A stretch of 64,000 nucleotides of DNA from Bacillota bacterium (GTDB lineage: Bacteria; Bacillota; Clostridia; Lachnospirales; Lachnospiraceae): NCBI GenBank assembly GCA_023414355.1, contig JAEZOB010000009.1, positions 124,001 to 188,000 on the forward strand, given 5' to 3'. The notes below the pieces were generated by a model. It was not told where the DNA came from. It made no database searches and saw only the letters and a list, made by a program, of their open reading frames with translations. Both the position numbers and the translations under genes were made by a program. Every line of letters starts with the position of its first letter. Within the stretch, counting starts at the first letter, position 1. Below are positions 23,628 to 33,241 of this stretch, in pieces.

Positions 23628-24479
23628 ATGGGAACAATAAGGATTGTGGCAGACAGTACCTGCGATTTATCGGAGGAATTACTGAGAGAATATAATATAT
23701 CGATTATCCCGCTCAATATTGTATTGGATATGAAGAGCTATCGGGATGGGAAGGATATCACACCGGAAGAAATCTACCGTTGGTCGGACGAGGTACATAT
23801 GACACCAAAAACAGCTGCACCTGAGCTGGGAGTGGTACTTGAGACTCTTAGGCCTATGGCAGAGGCAGGAGAGGATATTATTTTCTTTGGAATCTCCGAG
23901 GAGATGTCCGTGACATGCCAGGTCGTCCGTATGGCGGCGGAGGAATTGGCTTACGACAGGTTATGGGTGATTAATTCTCAGAATCTTTCTACAGGAATCG
24001 GACTTCAGGTCCTGAGAGCTGTACATCTGTCGAAGGATGGACTTCCAGCGGAAAAGATTGTGCACGAAATAGAGCAGGCGCGAGGTAAGGTACGGGCTTC
24101 CTTTGTAGTTGATACACTTACCTATCTGCATCGGGGCGGCAGATGCAGCTCTGTGGCAGCCCTTCTTGGGAATACACTGAAACTAAAACCGATGATTGCT
24201 GTCACGGAAGGTAAGATGGGTGTTACTAAAAAATACAGGGGTAGAACCCAGGCGGTGGTTCGAAGCTATGCAAGGGATTTAGAACAGGAGCTTTTGAAGG
24301 CTGATCCAGCACGGGTTTTTATCACGCATTCCGGGATAGGAGAAGATGCTTTGAAGGAGACCTACGACTATCTGACGGGATTAAATTACTTCCGGGAGGT
24401 CGTCATTACTCGCGCAGGCGGTGTGATTAGCAGTCATTGCGGGCCCTGTACCCTGGGTGTATTATATTATAGCAAGTAG
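23628..24479 (+). CDS. DegV-family fatty-acid-binding protein (first)
   Basis: 283 residues with the two-domain DegV fold: RIVADSTCDLSEELLREYNI at the N-terminus, THSGIGEDA and SSHCGPCTLGVLYY at the C-terminus. DegV (FakB-like) proteins bind a fatty acid and present it to a FakA kinase for phospholipid synthesis; no fakA is in the window. A second, quite different degV-like gene lies at 58.8 kb. GGAAGGGG precedes the ATG, and a terminator follows. Confidence 0.88.
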   Translation: MGTIRIVADSTCDLSEELLREYNISIIPLNIVLDMKSYRDGKDITPEEIYRWSDEVHMTPKTAAPELGVVLETLRPMAEAGEDIIFFGISEEMSVTCQVVRMAAEELAYDRLWVINSQNLSTGIGLQVLRAVHLSKDGLPAEKIVHEIEQARGKVRASFVVDTLTYLHRGGRCSSVAALLGNTLKLKPMIAVTEGKMGVTKKYRGRTQAVVRSYARDLEQELLKADPARVFITHSGIGEDALKETYDYLTGLNYFREVVITRAGGVISSHCGPCTLGVLYYSK

Positions 24480-24483
24480 ACTG

Positions 24484-24514
24484 AAGGGATTCGGCACGGC
24501 CGGATCCTTTTGTT
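24484..24514 (+). terminator. Terminator after the first degV-like gene
   Basis: AAGGGATTCGGC and GCCGGATCCTTT pair over 12 bp with two G-U pairs around the loop ACG, followed by T-rich sequence. Confidence 0.7.
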
Positions 24515-24586
24515 ATGAAAGGGATTAACTAATTTCTGGAATATCTCGATATATAGAATGAATCATATCAAATGGGAGGGAGTTTT

Positions 24587-25576
24587 ATGTCAGTCAAGAC
24601 GATAAAGAGCGGAGGTACCAATTTCTTATCAGAGAAAAGTATTCAGGAAAGTCAGGAAATGACATCAAAGCGTAATCATAATAAACAAGCTGACAAAAAC
24701 AAGAGAACAGTTTTTGCGGGAGATTTAAGGCTTGGGCAGGATGAAATCACCCAGGATAAAATTAAGAACCGGAAGAAAGCGATAAAGACTATTCTGGATC
24801 AATATCAGAGAGACAATAAGGTCGATGATAATATTAATAAAATAAAGAATCACCAACAGGAGCTGGATGCAGAGCTTAAGAACGCTGCCGGACAATACCG
24901 TAATCTTAAGGAACTTCGGCAGGAGCTGAAAACAACCAATGGTATGACGGATGAAAGCGAGGAAGAAAGTAATCTCTTGTTGCTGGAGAAGAGCATTTAT
25001 GGTAACGAAGAGTTAACCGAAGAGGAGCAGAGGAAGCTGTCGTCTATGGGGCCACTGACAGAGTACCAGAAGACGGCTTTACAATATGATGCTATGACGA
25101 AGATCTGGGAGGATCGGATAGATAATCTCAATAACGGTATATCGAATGTTACCAAAAGTATCATATCCATTAAATTGGAGCTTTTGAAGACTCATCCGAT
25201 GGTGGATGCCCAGAAGGAGGCTGCGAAAATTCTGGAAGCCGCTGTCAAAGAGACACTTGGTATGCTTGTGGACGATGCGAAGGATAAGGTGATCGAAGAA
25301 CAGGAAAAACAGGCAGAAGAAGTAAAGAAAAAGCAAGAGAAGAAACAGGAAGAGGAGGAACTGCTACAGAAGCGGAAGCTGGAAAGGGAACAGTTAGAGC
25401 AGAGCCAAAAGGAGGAAGGAAGCTCACCTAACCTGGTGATTACGGAGACAACCACAGTGGAAATTGCCGATATAGGGCAGGTCCGACAGGAGGCTCTATC
25501 GGAGCTGTTGCTGGCAGCCAGAAAGAATATGCTTTCTGAGGATACCAAGGGTGTTGCTGTGGATGAATATATCTGA
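24587..25576 (+). CDS. Hypothetical charged coiled-coil protein
   Basis: 329 residues, not recognised. The protein is rich in Lys, Glu and Gln. Residues about 75-120 and 215-280 (the latter very rich in E, K and Q) are strong coiled-coil candidates. The N-terminal 60 residues are polar and probably disordered; the last 40 are more ordinary (VRQEALSELLLAARKN). There is no signal peptide or membrane segment. Its architecture resembles cytoplasmic or type III-exported structural proteins, but that is only a guess. The ATG at 24587 was chosen because GGGAGGGAG is close upstream. Confidence 0.6.
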   Translation: MSVKTIKSGGTNFLSEKSIQESQEMTSKRNHNKQADKNKRTVFAGDLRLGQDEITQDKIKNRKKAIKTILDQYQRDNKVDDNINKIKNHQQELDAELKNAAGQYRNLKELRQELKTTNGMTDESEEESNLLLLEKSIYGNEELTEEEQRKLSSMGPLTEYQKTALQYDAMTKIWEDRIDNLNNGISNVTKSIISIKLELLKTHPMVDAQKEAAKILEAAVKETLGMLVDDAKDKVIEEQEKQAEEVKKKQEKKQEEEELLQKRKLEREQLEQSQKEEGSSPNLVITETTTVEIADIGQVRQEALSELLLAARKNMLSEDTKGVAVDEYI

Positions 25577-25702
25577 GGAAGCAGTCTGTTGTTGATAATC
25601 TGGATTTGCAGATAGAATAAAGAAGTATTATAATGGAATTCAGAACAAAAATTAAAAGATGTTTTTTCTCTACATAATCCTCTCATAGAAAGTGGTGACG
25701 GT

Positions 25703-27433
25703 GTGCAGGTAAAAGAGCTGACAGCAGCAAGAGGCATTCAAAAGGCGGATCTGGTATTGAAAAACGCCAATATCATCAATGTGTTTACCGAAGCAATTGA
25801 AAGTGGGGACATCGCGATCTGCGGTGATACCATAGTAGGAATAGGAGAATATGAAGGGGTACAGGAGCTTGATTGCACCGGATTATTTGTTACACCGGGC
25901 TTTATTGACGGTCATATTCATCTGGAGAGCTCCATGATGAAGCCATCGGAATTTGCCAGGTCTGTATTACCCCATGGAACGACAGCTGTGATTACCGATC
26001 CACATGAGATTGCCAATGTCAGTGGAATGGACGGAATTGAGTATATGCTGGAAGCCTCGGAGGGCTTGCCTTTGGATGTGTTTTTCGTATTACCCTCTTG
26101 TGTACCGGCAACGGCGTATGATGAGAACGGCTATACATTATTAGCAAGAGATCTTGAGCCTTTGTATAAAAACAAAAAGATAGTAGGACTCGCTGAAGTA
26201 ATGGACTATTATGAGACCATCCGGGGGGCGAGCGATATCCTGCAGAAGATAGAAGATGCGAAAACGGCTGGGAAGGTGGTAGATGGGCATGCACCGGGAC
26301 TGCGTGGTAAAGATTCCTGCGCTTATATCACAGCCGGTGTTCAGTCCGACCACGAATGTATCAGTCTGGAGGAAGCTTTGGAGAAGCTTCGCCTTGGTCA
26401 GTGGATCATGATTCGGGAAGGTACCGCGGCGAAGAACCTGGAGGCCCTGATGGGATTATTTTCTCCACCCTATCATCAGAGGGCAATGCTCGTCACGGAT
26501 GATAAGCATCCTTATGATATTTTATATCACGGTCATATAGACGACATTCTTCGAAAAGCGGTCAGACTGGGTGCGGATCCCTGTATTGCCATCAAGATGG
26601 CAACCTATAATACGGCAAGCTACTTCGGGCTGAAAAACAGAGGTGCGGTTGCACCGGGCTACCGTGCTGATTTAGTGCTTTTGGAGGATATAAAGGAATT
26701 CTCTATCCGCACAGTAATCAAGAATGGCAGGATTACAGCGGATGCCGGCAAATGTATTGTTAGGAAGGAACCTGAACTTCGAAAAGAATTATTGGATCGG
26801 GTTTATCATACCTTTTATTGTAACGAGATTATCCCTGAGAATTTTTGTATCAGGGAAGAAGCAAAACCGGAGGATGGATATTTCCGAGCAATTCAATTGG
26901 TGGAAGGAGAGATTACTACCAGGGAGGTCAGTGCTCCGCTGACAAGTGGAAAAGCGGGAGTCAATGTGAAGGAGGATATCCTTAAACTGGCAGTCATCGA
27001 ACGTCATCACGGAACGAATCACATCGGGATTGGATTCATTTCCGGATATGGACTGAAACGCGGTGCTATCGCGTCCTCAGTTTCTCATGATTCTCACAAT
27101 ATCATAGCAGTTGGCACAAATGATAAGGATATTGCGACTGCAGCCAACTGTATCCGTGATATGCAGGGAGGCTGGGCAATCGCACTAGACGGTAAGATCA
27201 TCGGTAATCTGCCTTTGTCCATTGCCGGCTTAATTAGTGATCTGGATGCGGTTACATTGTCAGAGCAGATCAGAAACATCAAGGGAATAGCCAGGGAGTT
27301 AGGATCGGCAGAGGGAATTGATCCGTTTATGAGTCTGGCGTTTGTCAGTCTGCCTGTCATACCGAAGCTTAGACTGACTACCACAGGATTATTCGATGTG
27401 GAGTCCCAACAATTCGTTTCTTTATATCTGTGA
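25703..27433 (+). CDS. ade: Adenine deaminase
   Basis: A 576-residue amidohydrolase converting adenine to hypoxanthine plus ammonia in purine salvage. The metal-site HxH is in GFIDGHIHLESSMMKPSEFA, further ligands are in DGHAPGLRG and SDHE, and the long C-terminal domain with HHGTNHIGIGF and SHDSHNI is specific to microbial Ade rather than adenosine-deaminase-like enzymes. Length is typical. It appears to start at a GTG (25703) with GAAAGTGGTGA upstream. It precedes an MFS transporter gene that has its own promoter. Confidence 0.92.
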   Translation: MQVKELTAARGIQKADLVLKNANIINVFTEAIESGDIAICGDTIVGIGEYEGVQELDCTGLFVTPGFIDGHIHLESSMMKPSEFARSVLPHGTTAVITDPHEIANVSGMDGIEYMLEASEGLPLDVFFVLPSCVPATAYDENGYTLLARDLEPLYKNKKIVGLAEVMDYYETIRGASDILQKIEDAKTAGKVVDGHAPGLRGKDSCAYITAGVQSDHECISLEEALEKLRLGQWIMIREGTAAKNLEALMGLFSPPYHQRAMLVTDDKHPYDILYHGHIDDILRKAVRLGADPCIAIKMATYNTASYFGLKNRGAVAPGYRADLVLLEDIKEFSIRTVIKNGRITADAGKCIVRKEPELRKELLDRVYHTFYCNEIIPENFCIREEAKPEDGYFRAIQLVEGEITTREVSAPLTSGKAGVNVKEDILKLAVIERHHGTNHIGIGFISGYGLKRGAIASSVSHDSHNIIAVGTNDKDIATAANCIRDMQGGWAIALDGKIIGNLPLSIAGLISDLDAVTLSEQIRNIKGIARELGSAEGIDPFMSLAFVSLPVIPKLRLTTTGLFDVESQQFVSLYL

Positions 27434-27478
27434 GTAATATGATAAACAGAAGAGGTTATAAGAAGCAGAATATTTCAT

Positions 27479-27507
27479 TTGACAAAGAATTAAGCTGCCT
27501 TTATCAA
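27479..27507 (+). promoter_or_regulatory. Predicted promoter of the MFS-DUF2804 pair
   Basis: TTGACA, 17-base spacer, TATCAA. Downstream, AATGGGGTTCTTAT (27518) is nearly repeated as AATGGGGTTTTTAT at the real start, with TTCTTAT-N7-ATAAGAA between. Confidence 0.5.
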
Positions 27508-27562
27508 TAAAAAAACAATGGGGTTCTTATTAAGAGGATAAGAAGAAAGAAATGGGGTTTTT

Positions 27563-28843
27563 ATGGAGAAGATAAGCCGAAAGAATTGGGCACTGATCTG
27601 GATACTGGGGATGGCGGGTCAGTTGTGCTGGAATGTGGAAAATGCATGGTTTAATACTTTTGTTTATGCAAAAATTGCGCCTAATCCGGCAATTGTATCC
27701 TGGATGGTAGGCGTCAGTGCCACTGCCACTACCTTTGCAACCTTTCTGATTGGTACAATGGGTGATAGGAAGGGAAGGAGAAAACCCTTCATAGCAATGG
27801 GATACATTTTATGGGGACTATTTACGATTGCATTTGGTGTTACGGAATTTTTGCCGATTACATCAGTTTTTGCGGCAGGCTGCTTTGTAGTTGCGCTGGA
27901 TGCGATTATGAGTTTTTTTGGCTCAGTAGGCTATGACAGTGCCTTTTGCGCCTGGACCACTGATATATCGAATGAAACAAACCGAGGTAAGGTTGGAGGA
28001 GCCTTTGCCACAATGCCGGTGCTGGCGACGATCTTCGGTTCCGTCGTATCCGGATATATCATTGACCGATTTGATTTTTTTGCGTTTTTTATCCTCATAG
28101 GGGGTATTGTATCGGCCATCGGCATATTGACATTATTTACACTGAAGGATTCGCCCGATCTGCGGGCCAGGAAAGATCCAAAAGGCTTTTGGCATCAATT
28201 TTTCTCTGTATTTAATTACAGGACAGTACGTGAGAATAAGGAACTATTCTGGGTCTTTGTAATCATGATGGTTTATTTTATTGGTTTTAATGTGTATTTT
28301 CCTTATGTGAACATTTACTTTGTACATTATCTGGGGATGGATTATACAATGACCGGATTGGTTCAGGGTGTCAGTCTGTTGCTCGCAGTGCTGCTTACGA
28401 TCCCTGCCGCAGGATTGATCGACAGGGGAAGGAATACCAGAGTGATTGCTGCAGCATTGCTCATCAATATTGTAGGGCTTATCGTCGTTGCTACAGGTAG
28501 CCAGATTCTTGTCCTCGGACTCGGGATGCTTCTGACAGGTGCAGGATATGTGGTTATCCTGCAGACACTTACCGCATGGTTCAAGAACCTCTATCCGGAG
28601 GATCAAAGAGGACAATTTGAAGGAATTAAGCAATTGTTTTTTGTGTGTATCCCGATGATCGTCGGGCCTTCCATTTCAGGCTTTTTGATCAGTCGTTACG
28701 GAACTGAGGCAGTGGTGGACGGAAAAGCCGGTATGATACCGAATGAATTTCTGTTTGCCGTATCTGCGATCCTGACACTGCTGACCTTTCTGCCATTACT
28801 ACCGGCAGGAAAACTGTTATCCCATAGAAAGTCTTTGAACTAA
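27563..28843 (+). CDS. MFS transporter
   Basis: A 426-residue, twelve-helix permease. The signature loop GTMGDRKGRRKPFIAMGYI between helices 2 and 3 is the canonical MFS motif A. It differs clearly from the MFS gene at the left edge. The neighbouring DUF2804 gene follows after 16 bases, indicating an operon. The substrate is unknown; purines would fit the upstream ade gene, but the transporter has a separate promoter and looks more like a glycoside-type carrier. Confidence 0.83.
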   Translation: MEKISRKNWALIWILGMAGQLCWNVENAWFNTFVYAKIAPNPAIVSWMVGVSATATTFATFLIGTMGDRKGRRKPFIAMGYILWGLFTIAFGVTEFLPITSVFAAGCFVVALDAIMSFFGSVGYDSAFCAWTTDISNETNRGKVGGAFATMPVLATIFGSVVSGYIIDRFDFFAFFILIGGIVSAIGILTLFTLKDSPDLRARKDPKGFWHQFFSVFNYRTVRENKELFWVFVIMMVYFIGFNVYFPYVNIYFVHYLGMDYTMTGLVQGVSLLLAVLLTIPAAGLIDRGRNTRVIAAALLINIVGLIVVATGSQILVLGLGMLLTGAGYVVILQTLTAWFKNLYPEDQRGQFEGIKQLFFVCIPMIVGPSISGFLISRYGTEAVVDGKAGMIPNEFLFAVSAILTLLTFLPLLPAGKLLSHRKSLN

Positions 28844-28859
28844 GAGGAGGTAATATCTT

Positions 28860-29861
28860 ATGCAAAAGCTGCTGACACAACCGGGGCCGGTGCTGGACGA
28901 AAAGGGTTCTCCAAATCCCGGGTATTCTACCAGAAGCGTATTAACTTACCGAAGAAAGGCGATCAAAGCATCCCCTTTTAGGATCAAGGAATGGGATTTT
29001 TATCAAATTACAGATCGTAATTTTTGCCTTCAATTCACCATCGGACATGCCGCTTATGCCGGACAGGTCGGTATCATGTTCTTTGACTTTAATAAAGGGG
29101 AGATGCTGGCGGAACGAGGAACATTCCTGGTGCTTCCCTTCAATTCTCTGCATCTGCCGGAAAATGCGGAAAAGGATCATTTTATCAGCTACAATAAGAA
29201 GGCGGGCCAAATGCGTTTTGAAGCGAAGGGAAATAAGCGTTTCCTCTATTGTAAATGGGGAGATTTTGAGGCGGATATCACCCTGACGAGACAGAATGAC
29301 CAATCCCTGGTCATCAATATTCCCTTTGATGAATCTCCGAAGGCCTTTTACTATAATCATAAGATAAATTGTATGCTTGCGGAGGGTACTGTCACCTATA
29401 ATGGGAAGAGTCATCATTTTGATCCTGAGGATTCCTTTGGTCTTCTCGATTGGGGCAGAGGAGTTTGGCCCTTTCATAATGAATGGTATTGGAGTAACGG
29501 GACCGGTTATGTAGAGGACAGAATCTTTGGCTTCAATTTAGGACGTGGCTTCGGTAATACAAAATATGCTACGGAAAATATCCTGTTTTTTGGTGATACG
29601 GTTCATAAATTAGGTGAGGTGCATTTTGATTTGGGCTCCGATTACAATAAGCCCTGGCATATTTATGATGAGGAAGGGAAGTTGGATCTGACCCTGACAC
29701 CCTCCTATGACAGAACTACCAAAACAAAGCTTCTATGGGTTGATAATTGCTGTCATCAGATGTTCGGATCTTTTTCGGGTAAAGCGATACTAGAGGACGG
29801 AACGGAGCTGAAAATAGAAAATCTGATTTCTTTTGCAGAGCATGCGGTAAATAATTGGTAA
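28860..29861 (+). CDS. DUF2804 family protein
   Basis: 333 residues, matching the DUF2804 family, which has a lipocalin-like pair of beta-barrels (related to AttH-like folds). Typical segments are LTQPGPVLDEKGSPNPGYST at the N-terminus, DPEDSFGLLDWGRGVWPF in the middle and FNLGRGFGNT. No biochemical role is established. It has no signal peptide. It is cotranscribed with the MFS transporter, which suggests a shared substrate. AGGAGG precedes the start. Confidence 0.8.
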   Translation: MQKLLTQPGPVLDEKGSPNPGYSTRSVLTYRRKAIKASPFRIKEWDFYQITDRNFCLQFTIGHAAYAGQVGIMFFDFNKGEMLAERGTFLVLPFNSLHLPENAEKDHFISYNKKAGQMRFEAKGNKRFLYCKWGDFEADITLTRQNDQSLVINIPFDESPKAFYYNHKINCMLAEGTVTYNGKSHHFDPEDSFGLLDWGRGVWPFHNEWYWSNGTGYVEDRIFGFNLGRGFGNTKYATENILFFGDTVHKLGEVHFDLGSDYNKPWHIYDEEGKLDLTLTPSYDRTTKTKLLWVDNCCHQMFGSFSGKAILEDGTELKIENLISFAEHAVNNW

Positions 29862-29943
29862 TCATGACGAAATGTAGCGTCGAAACAGAATTAATTTAGT
29901 CAAAATACTATAAAAATGAATAGTCTTCTGTATATGTGTGTGT

Positions 29944-29949
29944 TATAAT
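29944..29949 (+). promoter_or_regulatory. Extended -10 promoter element of the chemoreceptor gene
   Basis: TGTTATAAT gives a perfect TATAAT with an upstream TG. The -35 region (TAGTCT) is weak. Confidence 0.4.
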
Positions 29950-30033
29950 AGCCTTAATTACTTGGAGTGATTAATAGTATCAAATGATGCTAACATTATT
30001 CTTGTAACCTACATATCACGGGGGGCTATTTTT

Positions 30034-32241
30034 ATGAAAGGCAGAGTATTAAATAATAACAAGGGAGAGAAAAAATCGGAAGCTTTCAACTTAATAAAAA
30101 AGCTTAATCTGAATAAAATCCCAAAGATGAATAAGAAGGTAATGCCGGGGAGCAGTGAAACACCAAAAAACTCTACAGAGCAATCAAAGAGAAGAAATTT
30201 GTTACATATTTTCTTTAGTATTCGGGTTAAACTCTTTATCGGTTTATTAATCCCGATCATATTGCTCGCGTTATATGGTACAATCTCCTATTCTAAGTCG
30301 GAGAAGGCGATCATAACCAACTATGAGAACAGTTCTGCGGCTACCATCAAGGCAGTCGGTGACTTTCTGGATTTCGGTTTTAAGACGATTGAAGAAAAAT
30401 CTTCCGAGATGCTTCTGAACGATGATATCGGAACTTATTTCAATCGACAGGATGATCAGGATGAAACACAGTTCATCAATACACGTAATAACCTGGAAAG
30501 TGAAGTTCAGCTTGTCAAAAAGATGAATTCATTTATCTCGGGTGTACATTTTTTCGGTAAAAAGGGAAAAACCTTTACTTCTCAGGCTGCTACGCAGGAC
30601 AGTATCTATGAGAAATTCATACAGACTGGAATCGGTAAAAAATTTGAAAAAAAATCAGTGAAAGCCTTATGGGTAGGACAACACGATGAGATGGATTCTA
30701 TGATTGTCTGGGGAAAGACACCCTACAGTTCTGCTGATTACGCTTTCTCTCTGTTCCGTTCACTGAATGCACGCAATGGTTTTATTGTGATTGATGTGTC
30801 AAAGCAACAGATATTGGACATGTTTGCAAAATATGAGTTGGGCGAGAACAGTATCATGGCTTTTGTTACAGCGGATGGAAGAGAAGTCATCACCGGCTCG
30901 GAAGAGGCCAGTGTATTTGTGGGACAAACATATTATGATGCGGCATTGGCTTCTGAAGAACCGTCTGGATTTTCCTATCAGACCTATCAGGGTAAGGAGT
31001 ATTTGTTCCTGTACAGTAAATTAAGCAATGCCGGTGCTACAATCTGTGCCTTAATTCCCAAGGATACTATTCTTCAGCAGGTATCAGGTATTAAGAGTTT
31101 AAATATCGCCTTTGTAATATTTTCCTGTATCATTGCAATCGTTATTATTATTCTGATTGTTGGAGGTATCGCAACTGCAATTGGTTTCCTGAATAAGAGA
31201 ATTACACTTGCGGCAAAGGGTGATTTAACAACAAGCTTTGAGACAAAGAGAAAGGACGAGTTCCTACACCTTTCTAAGGGAATCGGAAATATGCTCTTTG
31301 ATATGCGTAAGCTGATCGGAGAAGTACAGGAGGTTGGTACTAAGGTTAGTACCTCAGCATCCGGTGTTACCTCCAATGCGGAGCATCTTCTGACTGCTAC
31401 AAAGGATATTTCCAGAACCATAGACGATATCGAGCAGGGTATCGTTCAGCAAGCCGGCGATACTGAGCAATGCCTGATTCAGATGGCGGGATTATCCGAT
31501 CAGATTAACCAGGTTTACAGTAATACCAATGAGATAGAGAAGATTGCAAATAATACCAAGAAGATAGCAGGCGAGGGTATTGTCATCATCGATGAGCTTA
31601 ACCGGAAGGCAAAGGCTACGACTGATATCACACACGACGTGATCTCAAAGATACAGGAATTCGAAGTGCAGTCTCAGAATATCGGTAGCTTTGTAGCTGT
31701 GATCAATGACATCGCTTCTCAGACCAATCTGCTTTCTCTTAACGCTTCCATCGAAGCAGCGAGAGCAGGAGATGCAGGACGAGGCTTCGCAGTGGTCGCC
31801 AATGAAATCAGGTCGCTAGCCGATCAATCGGTCCATGCGGTAAAACAAATTCAGAATATCGTAAGTGAGATAAAGGTTAAGACAAAGGATACAGTAGACA
31901 CGGCAAAGCAAGCAGAGAATATTGTTGAGTCCCAGTCTGAAGCACTTGGTAAGACGGTTGAAGTATTTGACAGTATCAATGATCATGTAAATAATTTGGC
32001 CAACAATCTTGACCATATTGCGAACGGTATTAAGAAGATTGAAGAAGCTAAGACGGGCACGATGGATGCCATCCAGAGTATTTCAGCAGTTTCCGAACAG
32101 ACCGCCGCTGCATCAGAGGAGGTAAGCGCGACAGCTGTGAGTCAGGTAGACTCCGTGGAGCGTTTGAGATTGGCCGCGTCGGAATTGGAAGAGGATGCCA
32201 AGAAGTTAGAGGAATCAATTAAATTATTTAAGATTAGATAA
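30034..32241 (+). CDS. Methyl-accepting chemotaxis protein
   Basis: A 735-residue transmembrane receptor. A basic cytoplasmic leader of about 60 residues is longer than usual. The first membrane helix is at about 67-88, a Cache-like extracellular sensor at about 90-345, the second helix at about 350-382, HAMP at about 385-435, and the signalling domain to the end, with the hairpin tip QTNLLSLNASIEAARAGDAG. The last residues lack a CheR-binding pentapeptide. The ligand is unknown. A terminator follows. It indicates a motile organism, although no che or flagellar genes are in the window. Confidence 0.93.
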   Translation: MKGRVLNNNKGEKKSEAFNLIKKLNLNKIPKMNKKVMPGSSETPKNSTEQSKRRNLLHIFFSIRVKLFIGLLIPIILLALYGTISYSKSEKAIITNYENSSAATIKAVGDFLDFGFKTIEEKSSEMLLNDDIGTYFNRQDDQDETQFINTRNNLESEVQLVKKMNSFISGVHFFGKKGKTFTSQAATQDSIYEKFIQTGIGKKFEKKSVKALWVGQHDEMDSMIVWGKTPYSSADYAFSLFRSLNARNGFIVIDVSKQQILDMFAKYELGENSIMAFVTADGREVITGSEEASVFVGQTYYDAALASEEPSGFSYQTYQGKEYLFLYSKLSNAGATICALIPKDTILQQVSGIKSLNIAFVIFSCIIAIVIIILIVGGIATAIGFLNKRITLAAKGDLTTSFETKRKDEFLHLSKGIGNMLFDMRKLIGEVQEVGTKVSTSASGVTSNAEHLLTATKDISRTIDDIEQGIVQQAGDTEQCLIQMAGLSDQINQVYSNTNEIEKIANNTKKIAGEGIVIIDELNRKAKATTDITHDVISKIQEFEVQSQNIGSFVAVINDIASQTNLLSLNASIEAARAGDAGRGFAVVANEIRSLADQSVHAVKQIQNIVSEIKVKTKDTVDTAKQAENIVESQSEALGKTVEVFDSINDHVNNLANNLDHIANGIKKIEEAKTGTMDAIQSISAVSEQTAAASEEVSATAVSQVDSVERLRLAASELEEDAKKLEESIKLFKIR

Positions 32242-32253
32242 ATAGAAGAAAAT

Positions 32254-32299
32254 AACAGGGAATGCAGGGTGAAGGTTAGCCTCAGCATTCCCTGTTTTA
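32254..32299 (+). terminator. Terminator after the chemoreceptor gene
   Basis: AACAGGGAATGC and GCATTCCCTGTT form a 12-bp perfect stem with a 19-base loop and a T-run. Confidence 0.8.
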
Positions 32300-32370
32300 T
32301 TGATTGGGTATTTCAATTTTTTGGTGAATTTGTTATGATGAGAGAAACAAAAGTAAAGGAGAATTGATCA

Positions 32371-33009
32371 ATGAAAGATATGAATATAACTACAGAGAAG
32401 CTGGTTGCACTTACCTTTGATGATGGTCCGAACCTCACTACGACACCATTGGTCTTGGATAAGCTTGAGAGGCATGGGGTTGCCGCTTCCTTCTTTCTGA
32501 TAGGAGAGTTTATTACCGAGAGTACAAAGCCGGTAGTTAAACGGGAGATTGCACTGGGCTATGAGATCTGTAATCACTCCTGGTCCCATCCATTTATGGA
32601 TCAGATGACTCCTGAGCAGATTAAAAAGGAAATAGAAGATACGGACAGTCTATTACACGAATTGACTGGTAAGGCACCGGCGTTTTTTAGGCCCCCTTAC
32701 ATTGCTGTGAAGGACGAGATGTATGAGGTAATTGATCTTCCTTTCATCAATGGAATTAATTGTCAGGATTGGGATGAGAAGGTCACTGCCACAGAACGGA
32801 CTCATTTGATCCTATCGCAGGTGAAGGATGGAGATATCATATTGCTTCATGATCTTATGGATAATCCGAATACTGTTGAAGCTTTGGATGCGATTATTAC
32901 AGGACTACAAGAACAGGGCTTTACTATGGTTACGATCAGCAAATTGTTTGAACGGAAGGGAATTAATCCAAGGGTGAATAAGAAGCTCTGGACCAATGTA
33001 CTTGAATAG
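32371..33009 (+). CDS. Polysaccharide deacetylase (CE4/NodB), cytosolic or unanchored
   Basis: 212 residues comprising only the NodB domain. TFDDGPN is motif 1, NHSWSHPFMD motif 2 with the two metal His, FFRPPYIA motif 3, NCQDWDEK motif 4 and ILLHD motif 5, so all catalytic elements are intact. No signal peptide is present, which is unusual because CE4 substrates (peptidoglycan, xylan, chitooligosaccharides) are normally outside the cell; intracellular deacetylation of imported oligosaccharides is possible. AAAGGAG lies seven bases before the ATG. Confidence 0.88.
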   Translation: MKDMNITTEKLVALTFDDGPNLTTTPLVLDKLERHGVAASFFLIGEFITESTKPVVKREIALGYEICNHSWSHPFMDQMTPEQIKKEIEDTDSLLHELTGKAPAFFRPPYIAVKDEMYEVIDLPFINGINCQDWDEKVTATERTHLILSQVKDGDIILLHDLMDNPNTVEALDAIITGLQEQGFTMVTISKLFERKGINPRVNKKLWTNVLE

Positions 33010-33046
33010 GAGCGCTAACTAGATCGAAGGAGTGAATGTGGGGGTA

Positions 33047-33212
33047 GTGTGAAGGAAAAGCATCTTCACACGCTGGAAGAACTGCGATGTTCGTGCAATG
33101 GCACTCACACCTTATTCTTCTTTGATTATTTGAGATGCTGCTTTGTAGTATTATGTTTGGAAGTGTGAAAAATAAATTTTTCACACGGCGATTTGTGCGC
33201 TGCACAAATCGC
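33047..33212 (+). promoter_or_regulatory. Leader with three hairpins upstream of the epimerase-like gene
   Basis: GTGTGAAG-N9-CTTCACAC (33047-33071) is nearly identical to the first hairpin of the leader cassette at 43975-43995. Two more perfect hairpins follow in tandem: GTGTGAAAAA-TAAA-TTTTTCACAC (33163-33186) and GCGATTTGTGC-GCT-GCACAAATCGC (33188-33212), just before the ribosome binding site. Confidence 0.7.
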
Positions 33213-33241
33213 TAGATTATGGAAAGGGCATGGTTATTAAT

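Noticed and set aside
25192..25737. 181-codon minus-strand frame rich in Ser and Phe
   Set aside because: It is the complement of a Glu/Lys-rich coiled-coil region, which creates Ser/Phe-rich antisense frames.
29950..30033. c-di-GMP riboswitch before the chemoreceptor gene
   Set aside because: The leader is short and lacks the GEMM core features; only a strong GGGGGG ribosome binding site is visible.
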